In this document: positions 63,526 through 64,000 of the stretch, piece by piece | Position numbering within the stretch: the first letter of the stretch is position 1 | Layout of the letters: each line of letters begins with the position of its first letter | Source: Desulfovibrio sp. | GTDB taxonomy: Bacteria; Desulfobacterota; Desulfovibrionia; Desulfovibrionales; Desulfovibrionaceae | Reading direction: 5' to 3' | DNA: 64,000 bases | NCBI GenBank assembly: GCA_031287575.1 | Contig: JAITSV010000006.1 | Coordinates: forward strand, 51,346 to 115,345 | Notes under the pieces: model-generated | Told to the model about the DNA's origin: nothing | Seen by the model: only the letters and a program-made list of their open reading frames with translations | Database searches by the model: none | Translations under genes and position numbers: made by a program

Positions 63526-64000
63526 ATGGCCGATGCACGCCCGCCGGACAACGGGGCCCCGCAAGGCGGCCCGCGCCTGCTGGTCAACGCCCGCTTCCGT
63601 GACCCGCTGGCCCCCGCCACCATGCAGGGCGAGGCCCTGCCCGACGCCATGGCCGTGGAGGCAGGCCGCATCGTGGCCGTGGGCCGCGCGGCGGACCTGG
63701 CCCCCTTCACCGGCCGGGGCTTCGTGCGCACCGACATGGGCGGGGCCACGGTACTGCCCGGCTTCATCGACTGCCATTCGCACCTCCTGCTGACCGGCAT
63801 CATGGACCTGGGCATGGATATTTCCGTGGCGGAAACCCTGGGCGACGTGCTGGACATGGTGGCCGCCGCGGCGCGCACCGTGCCCAGCGGCGGCTTCATA
63901 CGCGGCTTCCGGCTGGAGGAACTGGACCTGGCCGAGCGGCGCATGCCGACGCGACAGGAGTTGGACCACGCCGCACCCGGTCGGGCCGTGCTGCTGATGC
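63526..64000 (+). CDS. YtcJ-like amidohydrolase, N-terminal part (3' end outside window)
   Basis: The ATG at 63526, 2 nt after the aguB stop, opens a frame that runs to the right edge (158 codons seen). LLVNARFRDPL, AVEAGRIVAVGRAADL and GATVLPGFIDCHSHLLLTG carry the amidohydrolase metal-binding HxH. The DLGMDISVAETLGDVLDMVAAAARTVPSGGFIRGF stretch is like the YtcJ group, of unclear substrate. It is probably coupled to aguB and may cleave an amide linked to agmatine use (inference). Confidence 0.8.
   Translation, partial: MADARPPDNGAPQGGPRLLVNARFRDPLAPATMQGEALPDAMAVEAGRIVAVGRAADLAPFTGRGFVRTDMGGATVLPGFIDCHSHLLLTGIMDLGMDISVAETLGDVLDMVAAAARTVPSGGFIRGFRLEELDLAERRMPTRQELDHAAPGRAVLLM

Overview
The window is high-GC DNA of a sulfate-reducing Desulfovibrionaceae (Desulfovibrio / Nitratidesulfovibrio type). 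The main reasons are a molybdenum hydroxylase whose cofactor-ligand residues and numbering match the Desulfovibrio gigas aldehyde oxidoreductase Mop, two selenocysteine formate dehydrogenases with FdhE factors and a tetraheme class III cytochrome c, and Rrf2 regulators. No tRNA, rRNA, insertion sequence, integrase or CRISPR array was seen. Two genes are cut by the window edges: a histidine kinase at the left and an amidohydrolase at the right.

Layout. 1-9.5 kb: signalling, with a histidine-kinase C-terminus, an EAL-CBS-GGDEF protein and a minus-strand MCP-CheW-CheA operon. 10-14.3 kb: two divergent Rrf2 regulators; the plus-strand one leads an operon with an SQR-like flavoprotein and a DUF1641 protein, followed by a stand-alone receiver whose phospho-acceptor Asp is Glu. 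14.8-20.6 kb: a Sel1-repeat protein and an ABC efflux cassette (adaptor, ATPase, two FtsX permeases). 21.0-36.3 kb: a molybdenum-hydroxylase island. It contains Mop, a MoeA-like protein with a Cys-rich tail, and an eight-gene minus-strand cluster linked mostly by 4-nt stop/start overlaps: FAD/CCG oxidoreductase, methyltransferase, C-GCAxxG-C-C protein, radical SAM protein, AMP-forming ligase, XdhC, NTP transferase-HD fusion and histidine phosphatase. 36.9-48.6 kb: two formate dehydrogenase operons (alpha with in-frame UGA, beta, FdhE; the second adds a tetraheme cytochrome), then a lone ModE-type DNA-binding protein. 49.0-50.3 kb: a DUF697-like membrane protein. 50.5-64 kb: agmatine and putrescine catabolism with a polyamine ABC importer and a sigma-54 activator.

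How the genes work together. The 50-64 kb genes can take agmatine to N-carbamoylputrescine, putrescine, gamma-aminobutyraldehyde, GABA and succinate semialdehyde, with PotABCD bringing polyamine in. A sigma-54-type promoter and two matching 16-bp palindromes lie upstream of gabT, beside the activator gene. The formate dehydrogenases, Mop, XdhC, the MocA-like transferase, the MoeA-like protein and the ModE-type regulator form a molybdopterin-centred neighbourhood.

The best candidate for an undescribed system is the operon at 21462-32268. It puts XdhC and a MocA-like transferase beside enzymes with no accepted role in molybdenum hydroxylase assembly: a radical SAM protein of the MJ0619-like architecture, an acyl-adenylate ligase, a methyltransferase and a flavin/CCG redox protein. 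I read it as a pathway that modifies the cofactor or active site of Mop or of a related hydroxylase; that is inference from context and domains. From memory, related genes in D. vulgaris Hildenborough carry locus-based family names around DVU1551-DVU1557 without assigned function; this was not checked.
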